Source: Bradyrhizobium sacchari (GTDB taxonomy: Bacteria; Pseudomonadota; Alphaproteobacteria; Rhizobiales; Xanthobacteraceae). From it: a DNA stretch of 64,000 nt. Positions 52,293-62,314 of the stretch are shown piece by piece (the first letter of the stretch is position 1; each line of letters begins with the position of its first letter). The DNA lies in assembly GCF_002068095.1 (NCBI RefSeq), contig NZ_LWIG01000008.1, forward strand, positions 46,323 to 110,322. Direction: 5' to 3'. The position numbers and the translations under genes are program-made. The notes beneath the pieces are model-generated. The model saw nothing but the letters and a program-made list of their open reading frames with translations. It was not told the DNA's origin and did no database searches.

Positions 52293-55193
52293 ATGTCGCC
52301 TTCACAGGCCGGTCGAACCTATTCTTTCAAGAGCTGGCTCATCGATTGCCAGCGTAGAGAATTGAGGTACGACAACGTCGCTGTACCAATCGGAAGTCGC
52401 GCATTCGAGATCCTCGAGAAATTGGCCGGTTCTGCCGGCCATCTGGTGACCAAGGACGATCTGATCGGAAGCGTCTGGTCGGGCCTGACCGTCGAAGAGA
52501 ACACGCTACAGGTCCATATTTCCGCAGTCCGCAAGGCGCTTGGCAAGGACCGCGATCTCCTCAAGACGATCTCCGGCCGCGGATACACTCTTGCGGGGAC
52601 CTGGCGTAGTGGAGAGCCGGATCACTTCGCAGCGACACCGGTATCCATTCCGACCGACTCGTCGTTCGCAAGCAATTTACCGAACACGCGCGCGCCTCTC
52701 ATCGGTCGCGAGGATTGCCTCAACGAACTGACCGATGTGCTGTCCGCATACCGGGCGGTGACCCTGGTAGGCCCCGGGGGCATCGGAAAGACGAAGCTTG
52801 CGGTCGAACTCGCGCGCAGGCTCGCATCCTCGTTCAACGAATCCGTCGCGCTGGTCGAGTTCGCGACCTTGCAGGACCCGGCACTCGCAATATCCGCGAC
52901 GGCCCGCGCCCTGAGGCTCGCCTTGAACGACAAGGAAGTCTCGGCTGCGGGCGTTGCCCAGGCCATCGGCTCGCGCTGTCTGCTTCTCGTCCTGGACAAT
53001 TGCGAGCACCTCATCGACGTCGCCGCGCAGATCGCAAGCGCCACGCTTCGCTATTGTCCGAACGTCACCGTTCTCGCAACCAGCCGCGAGGGCCTGCGCA
53101 TCGACGGCGAATACGTCGCGGCCATCCCGCCCTTGTCGATCCCTCGGCCGGACGTGCACGAGCCGGATCTGCTTCTGCAGGAGAGCGCCGTACAATTGTT
53201 CGTCGCGCGCACGCGAGCGCTGCGCACGAGCTTCGTTCCCGATGCGGAAGACCTCGTCAAGATCGCCGCGATCTGTCGCCGGCTCGACGGAATTCCGCTC
53301 GCGCTCGAGTTTGCGGCCGCGCGCGCCGCAAATCTCGGGGTGGATACCGTATTGCGTCGCCTCGACAAGCGCTTCGAGCTCCTGAACGGCGGGCGCCGCG
53401 ACCAGCTGCCAAGGCACCAGACGCTACGCGCGACACTGGACTGGAGCTACGATCTGTTGCCGCCGGAAGAGCAGAAGCTCCTTTGCAGGCTCGCGATGTT
53501 TCCCGCGGGCTTCACGCTCGACGCCGCCATCGCGATGATGGACGACGACGCGTCGCGACCCGATGTCATCGAGACCCTGTCAAATCTGGTTGGAAAGTCC
53601 CTCGTTTCCCTCGATCCATCCTTCGACGGGCGATGGCGCCTGCTGGAGAGCACCCGCGCCTATGCGCTGGAGAAGCTGGCGGAGGCAGGGCTCGTCGGGC
53701 AGGCCGCCCGGCGGCAAGCGGACTTTCTCCTGCAGCTCATACAGTCGCCCGGCGGCGGCCCTGCCGCCTCCGACGACTCCTCGCAGCTCGCTCGGGAGAT
53801 CGGAAACGTGCATGCGGCGCTGGATTGGGCATTCTCGCCCGACGGAGATGTCGCGCTCGGGATCGAGCTCACGGCGGGGTTCGTCCCAGTCTGGATGCAG
53901 TTGCTGTCTTTCGCGGAATGCTCGACCCGGATCGAGCATGCCCTCGCGCATCTCACCCCCGAACTGACCTGCGATCCCGGGCTCAAGGCGCAGCTCTATG
54001 TCGCCCTCGGGTTTGCGCTTCTCAACACGACGGGCTCGGCGGATCGCATGAAGGCGGCGCTGAACATCGGTCTCGTGCTCGCCGAGGAGCTGGGTGACCT
54101 CGAGCTCCAGCTCAAGGCGGTCTGGACGCTGTGGAGCTACAACCTCAATTCCGGCCAGTACGGCGCGGCCAAGGAAGTCGGCGAGCGATACCTCGAGATC
54201 GCGTTGCGCACCGGAAATTCCGGCAACGAGACGGTGGGCCGGCGCCTGATCGGCGCCGCGACGCATTTTTGCGGAGCGCAGGAGGATGCGCGGCGTGAGC
54301 TGACCCTGTCCCTGGATCGTTCGGCGCACGGGTTGAAGGACGGCACGAACCAGGTGTGGTTCCTGCTGAACCAGGGCGTTCTGGCCAAGGCCATGCTGGC
54401 GCGCGTGCTCCTGCTGCAGGGAAAGGTCGCCCAAAGCAGATCGCTCGCCAACGAATGCCTCCGGGATGCGGAGAGCGAGAACGACAAGCTTGCGATGGCA
54501 TACGCCTTGCGGAACGCCGTCTGTCCGATCGCCCTTATGACGCATGATCTCGATACTGCCGATCGCGCGATATCGTCGCTCCTGAAGCTCGTCACGCGCG
54601 AGGGGATCGCCTTCTGGGCGAGCTGGACGTCGTGCCTGAAGGGGCAGTTGCACGTTCTGCAGGGAGAGCACCGCGACGGAATCGCGCTGCTGCGCGATGG
54701 ATTGAAGGCGCGGACCGAGAACGGATGGCTGATGCGCAATCCCGAGTTTCTCGGATCGCTCGCCGAGGGCCTGTTCGCGATCGGCGAGAACACGCAGGCC
54801 CTCGCCGCCATCGAGGAAGCCCTGAGCATTTCCCGGCAAGGTCGGCAGTTGTGGTGCGTTGCGGATCTGCTGAGGATCAAGGGCGAGGTCCTGCTGGCGG
54901 ACAGCACATGCGATACCGCCAGGGCGGAATTGCTGTTCTCGGAAGGACTGTCCGTCGCACGTGAGCAACAATGCCGCTTCTACGAGCTGAAGGTTGCGGC
55001 GACCTGGGCAAGAATCATGGCAGGATCGAAACGTCGGCAGGCGGCACTCGACCTCGTGGGTCCAGTCAGTGCGCTGTTCGATCCGGAAGTCAGTCTTCCC
55101 GCGCTCACCTTCGCACGCAGTCTCGCCGCACGACCGGGCATCTCGGCCTCCAAATCGCCCGGCGACCACCCCCCTTCTCGCACCTGCCACTAA
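52293..55193 (+). CDS. Winged-helix/NB-ARC ATPase transcriptional regulator (AfsR-like), paralog B
   Basis: The 966-residue protein has an OmpR-type winged helix at about 10-105 and STAND NTPase motifs: VGPGGIGKTKLA (Walker A), LLLVLDNCEHLID (Walker B), ATSREGLRIDGEYVA. A long helical-repeat C-terminus follows. ATG 52293 is chosen because it places the winged helix at the same distance from the start as in the paralog at 45570-48422; ATG 52269 is an alternative. It is transcribed toward an AraC-type gene. Effector unknown. Confidence 0.88.
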   Translation: MSPSQAGRTYSFKSWLIDCQRRELRYDNVAVPIGSRAFEILEKLAGSAGHLVTKDDLIGSVWSGLTVEENTLQVHISAVRKALGKDRDLLKTISGRGYTLAGTWRSGEPDHFAATPVSIPTDSSFASNLPNTRAPLIGREDCLNELTDVLSAYRAVTLVGPGGIGKTKLAVELARRLASSFNESVALVEFATLQDPALAISATARALRLALNDKEVSAAGVAQAIGSRCLLLVLDNCEHLIDVAAQIASATLRYCPNVTVLATSREGLRIDGEYVAAIPPLSIPRPDVHEPDLLLQESAVQLFVARTRALRTSFVPDAEDLVKIAAICRRLDGIPLALEFAAARAANLGVDTVLRRLDKRFELLNGGRRDQLPRHQTLRATLDWSYDLLPPEEQKLLCRLAMFPAGFTLDAAIAMMDDDASRPDVIETLSNLVGKSLVSLDPSFDGRWRLLESTRAYALEKLAEAGLVGQAARRQADFLLQLIQSPGGGPAASDDSSQLAREIGNVHAALDWAFSPDGDVALGIELTAGFVPVWMQLLSFAECSTRIEHALAHLTPELTCDPGLKAQLYVALGFALLNTTGSADRMKAALNIGLVLAEELGDLELQLKAVWTLWSYNLNSGQYGAAKEVGERYLEIALRTGNSGNETVGRRLIGAATHFCGAQEDARRELTLSLDRSAHGLKDGTNQVWFLLNQGVLAKAMLARVLLLQGKVAQSRSLANECLRDAESENDKLAMAYALRNAVCPIALMTHDLDTADRAISSLLKLVTREGIAFWASWTSCLKGQLHVLQGEHRDGIALLRDGLKARTENGWLMRNPEFLGSLAEGLFAIGENTQALAAIEEALSISRQGRQLWCVADLLRIKGEVLLADSTCDTARAELLFSEGLSVAREQQCRFYELKVAATWARIMAGSKRRQAALDLVGPVSALFDPEVSLPALTFARSLAARPGISASKSPGDHPPSRTCH

Positions 55194-55339
55194 CCTTGCG
55201 GCGATGCGGTCAGGGCAACTTCTCCCGCAAGGCAGCAACATTCCGTCGCACAGCTTCAGAAAACTTCACGGCGGCGACAAGGAAATGCAACGCCGTTCGG
55301 CTCATAATGCGGTCCTGGCCATGGCAGTGGAAGTCGCCG

Positions 55340-55831
55340 ATGATCCCCGAGCCGGGTTCGCACGATCAAACACCGGACAAGTTGCGGCGCAGGCCAGAGG
55401 CCATGCAGCCGGTCCATCGCAGCACGGCGCGGGGGGCCCTCGCCGAGTGCCAGTTGCGGCGCATCAAGGCTGCGATCGAATCCACCGATACGCCCTGGAC
55501 GCTCGAAGCCATGGCGGCGCTGATCGGCATGAGCCCGGGCCGCTTCTGCAAGCGCTTTCGCGCCGCGACGGGGCTTCCGCCCCATCGCTGGCAGATGCTG
55601 CAACGGATTGAGCGGGCAAAGCGGCTGCTGGACGACCGGAACCTCACACTGACCGACATCGCCTATGCCTGCGGCTATGCAAGCTCCGCGCACTTCTCGA
55701 CAAGCTTCGGACACGCGACGGGCTCGACGCCGAGCGAATATCGACGCCTGCACCCATCTCCCGCCGGATTGCGGGACTCTACAGCAGCCCAGACCGAGGC
55801 GTCGTCCGCAGATAGTTGCGCGGCTCGATGA
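55340..55831 (+). CDS. Stand-alone AraC-type DNA-binding protein
   Basis: The 163-residue protein is essentially only the AraC domain: WTLEAMAALIGMSPGRFCKR, FRAATGLPPHRWQML, then LTLTDIAYACGYASSAHFST. The N-terminal 50 residues are basic and lack a sensor domain. The frame is open further upstream but overlaps the preceding regulator in a different frame, so I start at ATG 55340; ATG 55403 is possible. Its lineage differs from the three larger AraC proteins in the window. Confidence 0.78.
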   Translation: MIPEPGSHDQTPDKLRRRPEAMQPVHRSTARGALAECQLRRIKAAIESTDTPWTLEAMAALIGMSPGRFCKRFRAATGLPPHRWQMLQRIERAKRLLDDRNLTLTDIAYACGYASSAHFSTSFGHATGSTPSEYRRLHPSPAGLRDSTAAQTEASSADSCAAR

Positions 55832-55857
55832 GACGATTGCACGGCACGGCTGCCTCC

Positions 55858-56559
55858 TCAGCACCCCGGCGGCAAGATCGGCGAGACTCCAGGCGTCGGC
55901 GCCGCACCCGTTGCGTTGGCTGGCAGCACTGTCGCAGGTGACGCCAGATTCATCGTCATTCCTTCCGCACAGGTTGAGGTGTTGGGGCTGGGTTCGACGG
56001 CAGCGCCCGGATCGATGCCCGTACCGACGTCGCCGCTGACGCCCCCTTGGATCGCACCCGGAGGTGGTCCGGCCGGTACTTGCGGGATCGAGAGCGGCAA
56101 ACTCGTCGCGCTCGCCACCGCCCCGCCCGGAGTCGAACTGCAAGCTGTTGTCGCCCCCGTCCCTGACGGAGCGCCTGCGGAAATGGTGCCGATCAAGCTC
56201 CCGTTCTGTCCCATGACCGGAATGATCGAAGTTACAGTGCCTGGCATCGGCAATCCCGTGCTCGACACGATCGGGGTCGCCGGCACCGGCGTCGGAGACG
56301 TCGACGGTAGCGCACAGACGACGACCGTACCCGGTGTCGTCGGATCCGAGGCAAGCGGAACCGGAGCGAGCGTGGTGTCGGGCGCGCCCGGCACAGTCGT
56401 TGCGGAAAACGGACCCGGGCTGTTGAGCGGTGAGGTGACGATCGCCCCCGGTACGGTCGGCAGGCTCATCGCCGTGCTGCCGGTCGTCGCCACCTGAGCC
56501 TTGCTCGCAGAGCAGCCGAGCAACAGGGCAGCAAGTGCCGCACACGCGATCCGGATCAT
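55858..56559 (-). CDS. Low-complexity Pro/Thr/Ser/Gly-rich lipoprotein of the second RND operon
   Basis: The 233-residue protein starts with a hydrophobic signal and lipobox-like ALLLGC-SAS, predicting lipidation at Cys16. The mature part is low complexity and made of V/TSPLN, PGTV and TTP phrases. Four cysteines (in VVVCAL, TACSST, STCAEG and the C-terminal PPGC) may pair. ATG 56559 overlaps the adaptor gene stop by four bases, so it is translated from the same message. It parallels the low-complexity secreted protein heading the other RND operon (shared TSPLN and TPGVSPI). Function unknown. Confidence 0.75.
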   Translation of the reverse strand: MIRIACAALAALLLGCSASKAQVATTGSTAMSLPTVPGAIVTSPLNSPGPFSATTVPGAPDTTLAPVPLASDPTTPGTVVVCALPSTSPTPVPATPIVSSTGLPMPGTVTSIIPVMGQNGSLIGTISAGAPSGTGATTACSSTPGGAVASATSLPLSIPQVPAGPPPGAIQGGVSGDVGTGIDPGAAVEPSPNTSTCAEGMTMNLASPATVLPANATGAAPTPGVSPILPPGC

Positions 56560-57842
56560 GTCTGGGGGCCCCGGCTCGCATCCTGCTGGCGGATGGCGAC
56601 TTTGCTGCCTTCGACCAGATTGACCGGCGGGTTGAGCACGACCTGATCACCGGGCTGCACGCCCTCGCGCACTTCAACCGACGTGCCGAAATCTCGTGCG
56701 ATCGATACCTTCTGTAAATGGACGACGCCATTGCGCACGACCGCGACATGAAGGCCGTTCTGATCGAACACCAGCGCATCGGCCGGAATCGACATGGACG
56801 GAGTCTTGCTCGGGATCGACAGTTCGACCGTGCAATAGATACCCGGATTCAAGGCGCCGTCCGGGTTGGGGACGTCGATCTCGGTCAGCAGCGTCCGGCT
56901 TCCCGGCTGCAACGCGGTAGCGATGCGTGTGACCTTCCCCGGAAACGTCCGGTCAGGAATCTCGGGGACGCGAATCTCAGCCTCGACACCAGGGGCGACG
57001 CCGAAGGCCTCGTCCTGCGGCACGAAGACTTGCGTTCGGATCACGTTTGAATGCATCAGCGTGAACATGAAGGTCGATCCGGCCGAGACGAGGCTGCCGT
57101 TGTCCACGTTGCGCTGCGTGATCACGCCATCGAACGGCGCCACCACGCGCTGGTAGGCCTTCTCTTGCTGGAGGACGCGAATCTGCGCCTCCTGCGCCGT
57201 GATGTTGGACTGCGCCACGTTCACGGCCGCCTGCTGCGCGCGCAAAGTGAGGCGATCGTTGTCGCCCTGCTGCGCCGTCAACCAGCCCTGCTTGACCAGA
57301 TTGCTGTCCCGTGAATTGGTGACGTCGGCAAGCTCCCGGCTCGCTTGCGCCTGCTGCAACGCCGCCTGGTTCTGCGCCAGCGTCGCCTGCGCCTGCGCGA
57401 TCTGCTGGTCGAGCTCCGGCGCGGTGATCTCCGCAAGGAGATCGCCCTTCTTCACGCGATCGCCGATATCGACGTAGCGCTTCTCGATGTAGCCGCTCGC
57501 CCGTGCGAAGATATTCGCCGCTTCGAATGCCGTCGTCGTCGCCGGCAGCGTGACCTTCGTGACGTCGCCGCTGGCGCGGACAGTCGCCACCCTAACCTCC
57601 GGAACGGCGGTCCTGATCCGCTCTGCGGACGCAGCCAGATCGCGTGCAGCCTGATCATGCCGCCAGCCGCCCGCGCCGAGACCGCCGGCAAGGAGCAGGA
57701 CCACGGCGCCGCCAAGCCATGCGCCGCCGTATCGGCGTCGCGGTCGCACCTCCTTGCCGGGCAGCTCCACAATGCGGCCGGTTTCCGCCTCAAGCCGCTC
57801 GCTCACGCCGTCGCTGTTGGTCCGCACGCGAACATCGCTCAT
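56556..57842 (-). CDS. ragD: RND efflux membrane fusion protein (RagD-like)
   Basis: The 428-residue adaptor has an N-terminal membrane segment (about 42-62, GGAVVLLLAGGLGAGGW), lipoyl halves (FARASGYIEKRYVDIGDRVK; QRVVAPFDGVITQRNVDNGS), a long coiled-coil hairpin rich in Gln/Ala (about 125-215), and a beta-barrel C-terminus. It overlaps the pump stop by four bases. By order it corresponds to RagD of the B. japonicum rag locus; the symbol is assigned by synteny. Confidence 0.9.
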   Translation of the reverse strand: MSDVRVRTNSDGVSERLEAETGRIVELPGKEVRPRRRYGGAWLGGAVVLLLAGGLGAGGWRHDQAARDLAASAERIRTAVPEVRVATVRASGDVTKVTLPATTTAFEAANIFARASGYIEKRYVDIGDRVKKGDLLAEITAPELDQQIAQAQATLAQNQAALQQAQASRELADVTNSRDSNLVKQGWLTAQQGDNDRLTLRAQQAAVNVAQSNITAQEAQIRVLQQEKAYQRVVAPFDGVITQRNVDNGSLVSAGSTFMFTLMHSNVIRTQVFVPQDEAFGVAPGVEAEIRVPEIPDRTFPGKVTRIATALQPGSRTLLTEIDVPNPDGALNPGIYCTVELSIPSKTPSMSIPADALVFDQNGLHVAVVRNGVVHLQKVSIARDFGTSVEVREGVQPGDQVVLNPPVNLVEGSKVAIRQQDASRGPQT

Positions 57843-60800
57843 TCCGGTTGCTCCTCGAATACGCCGTGGCGGGGCTTGCCGTCATTGCCCTTGCGCAGCC
57901 AGGCGAAGAGATAAGGCACGATCAGCAACGTCGTCGGCGTTGCGAACAGCAGGCCGCCGATGACGGCACGAGCGAGCGCCGCATTCTGCTCCTCGCCGGG
58001 ACCTCCGATCGCCATGGGGATCATGCCCACGATCATCGCGGCAGCCGTCATCAGCACGGGACGGATTCGCGTCCGGCCTGCGCTCAGCGCGGCCTCGAAC
58101 GCGGATTGCCCCTTCAGCTGCGCCTCACGCGCGAAGGTCACGAGCAGGATGGAGTTGGCCGACGCAACGCCCACCGCCATGATCGCGCCCATCAGCGAAG
58201 GCACGTTCAGCGTCGTCCCGGTGATGAACAGCATCGTCACGATACCGCAGAAGGTCGCCGGCAACGCCATGATGACGACGAAGGGATCGCCGAAGGTCTG
58301 GTAGTTCACGACCATCAGCATGTAGACCAGGATCGCGGCGAACAGCAGCCCAATCCCGAGATCGCGGAACGATTGATGCATGCTCTGGATCTGTCCCAGG
58401 ACCTGGATCGAATTGCCCGGCTGGAGCTGCTTCTTAAGCGTCGACGTCGCCTTGTCGATATCGGCCGCGACGCTGCCGAGATCGCGCCCCTGCACGCTCG
58501 CATAGACGTCGTACACCGGCTGGACATTGGCCTGGTTCAAATTGGTCGGCACGGTCCCGCGCTTGAAGGTCGCGACATTGCTGAGCAGGCCGGGCACCGT
58601 CTGCCCGCTTGCGGCCAGCGAGGCCGACACCGGCGTGTTCCCCAGCGCATTGAGTGAATTGGCGCGATATTCGGGCGTCTGCACGGCGAGGTAATAGGGA
58701 ATGCCCGACGTCGGGTCGGTCCAGAAGTTCGGCGAGACCTGGGCTGACGAACTAAGGCTGACATTGATGTTGGTCGCCACCGTGCTGGCATTGAGTCCGA
58801 GTTGTGCGGCACGGGTCCGGTCGATGTCGGCATAGAAGGCCGGCGCGTCGACCTCCTGCTGGAGATGCGCATCGACAACGCCTGCAATGGCTGCCAGTCT
58901 CGTCTGCAGTTCCTGCGCCACCGCCAGATTGTTGGCGCCGTAGCCGACGGTCCGGACGTCGATTTGCGCCGGCAGGCCGAAATTCAGGATCTGGGTGACG
59001 ATATCGGCCGCCTGGAAGTAGAAAGTATCCTCCGGGAAAGCCGCGGGCAGGACCTCGCGCAACTTCTTGACGTAGTCCGCAGTCGGCCCGTGGCCGTCCT
59101 TGAGGGATACGAGGATCGTGCCATCGTTCACCCCGATCGTCGAACCGTCGGTGAACGCCAGATTATAGGGACGCGCCGGCAGTCCGATATTGTCGACGAT
59201 CAATCCGCGATCCCGCTCCGGAATGACGTCACGGATCTTGTCCTCGACCGCCTGGAAGATTGCCTCGGTGCGCTCGATGCGGGTGCCTGCGGGCGCCCGG
59301 ACATGGAGCTGGATCTCGCCGCCGTCGATCAGCGGGTAGAAGTCCCTGCCCACATAGACGAACATGACGGCCCCGAGCGCCAGCACGAGCACGGCAACGA
59401 CCGGCACGATGGCGCGACGCCGGAGCATGATCATCAAGAGCACGGAATAGCTGTCGCGCAAGCGCTCGAAGGCGCTCTCGAACGCGGCCGAGGCTCGCGA
59501 AAACAGGCCGGACGGCCTCTCGCCCTCGCCATGGCGCCGCTCGCCTTTCAGCAACAGGCCGATCGTGATCGGTGTGAGCGTCCGCGACAGCACGTATGAC
59601 GCCAGCATCGCGAACACCACCGCAAGGCCGAGCGGCGTGAACAGGTACTTTGCGGGTCCTTCGAGGAACACCACGGAGGTGAAGACGCAGCTGATCGCGA
59701 GCGTGGAAACGAGCGTCGGCACCGCGATTTCGGCCGCGCCGTGCAGCGTCGCCTCCGACAGCGGCATGCCCTCCTCCGTCCAGAGCCGATGCGTATTCTC
59801 GATCGTGACCGTTGAATCGTCGACCAGGATGCCGACCGCGAGCGCCAGCCCGCCCAGCGTCATCGTGTTGAGGGTCTCACCCAGGAAATGCAGGACGATG
59901 AGCGAGGACAGCATCGCGAGCGGGATGGAGATCAAGACCACCAGCGTGGACCGCCACGACCCCAGAAACACCAGGATCATCAGCGCCGTGAGACCCGCCG
60001 CGATCGCTCCCTCACGCAGCACGCCATTGACCGAATGCGTGACGAAGACCGATTGATCGAACAGCTCGCTGATCTTCAGCCCGGCAGGGGCCGACGCCCG
60101 GATCGACGCCAGGGCATGCTTGACGCCGTTGACGACAGCGAGCGTCGAGGCGTTGCCGTTCTTGATCACGCTGAGCAGAACCGAGCGATGGCCGTCCTCT
60201 CGCACGATGTTCTGCTGGACCTGTGATCCATCCCTGACCTGGGCGACGTCCTTCAGCAGGATGGTGGCGCCGTTGGCGAACTTGACCGGGATATTGTTGA
60301 GATCCTTGATCGAGGCCGGCGTCGCGTTGGTCCGGATGGTGTACTGGGTGTCGCCGATCTTCGCGGTGCCGGTCGGCAGCGTCAGGTTCTGGGTGTTCAC
60401 CGCATTGACGATGTCGAGCGGCGTCAATCCCCGGGACAGAAGCTTGTTCGGATCGATGTCCACCATGATCTGGCGATACTTGCCGCCCGCAGGCGTCGGC
60501 AGCGTCACGCCGGGAACGGGAGCCAGTTGCTGGCGGATCCGGTAAATGCCGAAGTCGTATAATTGCTGCTCGTTCAGCTTGTCGGACTGGAGGCTGAGCT
60601 GGAGCACCGGCACACTCGAGGCATTGAACTGCACGATGACCGGCGGCTGAATTCCCGGCGGCATCAGGGCGCGGATCGCATTCGTCGCCGAAACGATCTG
60701 CGAGATCGCGAGGTCCAGATTGACGTCCGGCTGGAAGTAGATCTTCTGAACCGACAGGCCATTGAGTGTCTGCGCCTCGATGTTCTTGATGCCGCTGACA

Positions 60801-61021
60801 TTGGCGCTGATGGAATACTGACTGTAGGTGGAGACGCGCTGCTCCATCTCCGGTGTCGATAGACCCGTGTAGCTCCAGATCACGGTGACGACGGGAATGC
60901 GGATCTCGGGAAAGATGTCGGTCGGCATCGACCAGACCGCGATGCCGCCGAGAAACAGGATCAGGGCCGCAAGCACATAGAACGTGTGCGGAAACCGGAG
61001 CGCGAAGCGGACAATTCCCAT
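57839..61021 (-). CDS. ragC: RND efflux pump (RagC-like)
   Basis: The 1060-residue pump contains TM4 residues GILVDDSTVTIENTHRLW and VGRDFYPLIDGGEIQLHVRA at the second porter domain. The C-terminal MAVGVASANSILLVTFAREA corresponds to the TM10-11 region. The first 60 residues (FALRFPHTFYVLAALILFLG) are typical for this branch. I use ATG 61021; upstream only a TTG (61090) is available. It follows rpoH by 143 bp on the same strand, matching ragC downstream of rpoH3 in B. japonicum. No outer-membrane channel gene follows. Confidence 0.92.
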   Translation of the reverse strand: MGIVRFALRFPHTFYVLAALILFLGGIAVWSMPTDIFPEIRIPVVTVIWSYTGLSTPEMEQRVSTYSQYSISANVSGIKNIEAQTLNGLSVQKIYFQPDVNLDLAISQIVSATNAIRALMPPGIQPPVIVQFNASSVPVLQLSLQSDKLNEQQLYDFGIYRIRQQLAPVPGVTLPTPAGGKYRQIMVDIDPNKLLSRGLTPLDIVNAVNTQNLTLPTGTAKIGDTQYTIRTNATPASIKDLNNIPVKFANGATILLKDVAQVRDGSQVQQNIVREDGHRSVLLSVIKNGNASTLAVVNGVKHALASIRASAPAGLKISELFDQSVFVTHSVNGVLREGAIAAGLTALMILVFLGSWRSTLVVLISIPLAMLSSLIVLHFLGETLNTMTLGGLALAVGILVDDSTVTIENTHRLWTEEGMPLSEATLHGAAEIAVPTLVSTLAISCVFTSVVFLEGPAKYLFTPLGLAVVFAMLASYVLSRTLTPITIGLLLKGERRHGEGERPSGLFSRASAAFESAFERLRDSYSVLLMIMLRRRAIVPVVAVLVLALGAVMFVYVGRDFYPLIDGGEIQLHVRAPAGTRIERTEAIFQAVEDKIRDVIPERDRGLIVDNIGLPARPYNLAFTDGSTIGVNDGTILVSLKDGHGPTADYVKKLREVLPAAFPEDTFYFQAADIVTQILNFGLPAQIDVRTVGYGANNLAVAQELQTRLAAIAGVVDAHLQQEVDAPAFYADIDRTRAAQLGLNASTVATNINVSLSSSAQVSPNFWTDPTSGIPYYLAVQTPEYRANSLNALGNTPVSASLAASGQTVPGLLSNVATFKRGTVPTNLNQANVQPVYDVYASVQGRDLGSVAADIDKATSTLKKQLQPGNSIQVLGQIQSMHQSFRDLGIGLLFAAILVYMLMVVNYQTFGDPFVVIMALPATFCGIVTMLFITGTTLNVPSLMGAIMAVGVASANSILLVTFAREAQLKGQSAFEAALSAGRTRIRPVLMTAAAMIVGMIPMAIGGPGEEQNAALARAVIGGLLFATPTTLLIVPYLFAWLRKGNDGKPRHGVFEEQPE

Positions 61022-61164
61022 GATGACGACTGCCTGGAGCAGGTTGCGCGAGATCTCAGGTGAGGTGGCGATCGATGCGCGGCCCTGCAAATGAAAACGA
61101 GTTCAGGTGTTCCGGCGTCGGCGCGGACGGCCTCCCGCCCGATGCATCGCCGCGTCGTGTTCGC

Positions 61165-62166
61165 TCAGGGCGCGACGAGCTCCTCGGCCCTCGGGCGCAA
61201 GACGCCGCCAGGAGGGACGCGCGGCATCGGGGACCGAAATTCACCACGCTCCTCTGCGCGCGCATGCGCAAGGTCCTGCGTGGCACGCAGAGCGGCGCGC
61301 TTCACTTTCGCAAAGGCGCGGATCTCGATCTGCCGGACCCGTTCGCTGGAGATCGAAAGCTCGCGGGCGAGTTGATCGAGCGTGCAGGGATGCTCGGCCA
61401 ACTGCCTTGCCTCGAGCACGCGACGCTCGCGCGCGGTGAGGGCATTCAGCGCGATACCGAGGGCGCTGGTCCGGCGCTCCGTCTGGTCCTGGTCGGCAAG
61501 GAGCGTCTCGGCGTCGGTCGTGTCGTCGACCAGCAGGGCTTCCCACTCGGCACCCTGCTCGTCGCCGCCGACACGAGCATTCAGCGACAGGTCGCCATGG
61601 AGGCGGCAGTCCATCTCCATCACGTCGCGCGCTGAAACTTCGAGCTTGACGGCGATCGCCTCGGCGACATCAGGCGTGAGCCCTGCCATCGCACCGCCGG
61701 CGGCCTTTCTCATTTCGCCGCGAAGCCGGAAAAACAGCTTCTTCTGGGCCGCGGTCGTTCCGATCCTGACCAGCGACCAGGAGCGCAGGATGTATTCGTG
61801 AATGGTCGCCTTGATCCACCACATCGCGTAGGTCGAGAATCGCGAGCCCCGACCGGGCTCGAACCGGGACGCTGCGATCACGAGCCCGAGATTGGCCTCG
61901 GCCATCAGATCGGCGTATGGCAGACCATATCCCTTGTAGCTGCGCGCGACTTTGGCGGCGAGCCGGAGATGGCTGGTGACGAGCGCGTTCGCGGCGTCGC
62001 CGTCCTTCGTCTCCTGCCAGCGACGCGCAAGCTGCTGCTCCTGCTCGCGCTCGAGCAGCTCGTAGCGGCCGATGACAGCGGAATATGTGTTGAACATTCC
62101 GGCCGCTGCATGCCGGCCCGGCACGGCCATATCGATCTTGCTCAAACCCGCGTGGCGCGTTGGCAT
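61165..62166 (-). CDS. rpoH: RNA polymerase sigma-32 factor (RpoH3-like)
   Basis: The 333-residue heat-shock-type sigma factor has region 2 (YADLMAEANLGLVIAASRFE, FSTYAMWWIKATIHEYILRS), the RpoH box QKKLFFRLR at 141-149, and region 4 (LTARERRVLEARQLAEHPCT, LARELSISSERVRQIEIRAF). The C-terminal tail, rich in Arg/Pro, is longer than usual. ATG 62166 has GGGAG six bases upstream. Position between a two-component pair and an RND pump matches rpoH3 of B. japonicum, so the paralog assignment is by synteny. Confidence 0.95.
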   Translation of the reverse strand: MPTRHAGLSKIDMAVPGRHAAAGMFNTYSAVIGRYELLEREQEQQLARRWQETKDGDAANALVTSHLRLAAKVARSYKGYGLPYADLMAEANLGLVIAASRFEPGRGSRFSTYAMWWIKATIHEYILRSWSLVRIGTTAAQKKLFFRLRGEMRKAAGGAMAGLTPDVAEAIAVKLEVSARDVMEMDCRLHGDLSLNARVGGDEQGAEWEALLVDDTTDAETLLADQDQTERRTSALGIALNALTARERRVLEARQLAEHPCTLDQLARELSISSERVRQIEIRAFAKVKRAALRATQDLAHARAEERGEFRSPMPRVPPGGVLRPRAEELVAP

Positions 62167-62314
62167 CCCTTGCTCCCACATTCTCACCGGCGAACGGACA
62201 GTAGAAGGGCTCCGAACCACGGCGCCAGTAAATTGGACTTAACAAGGCTGAATTCGCTTTCAGAGATCGCGGCGTTCTTTTCGCTTCGCACGTTATCGCG
62301 CGCGGGCACGACGG

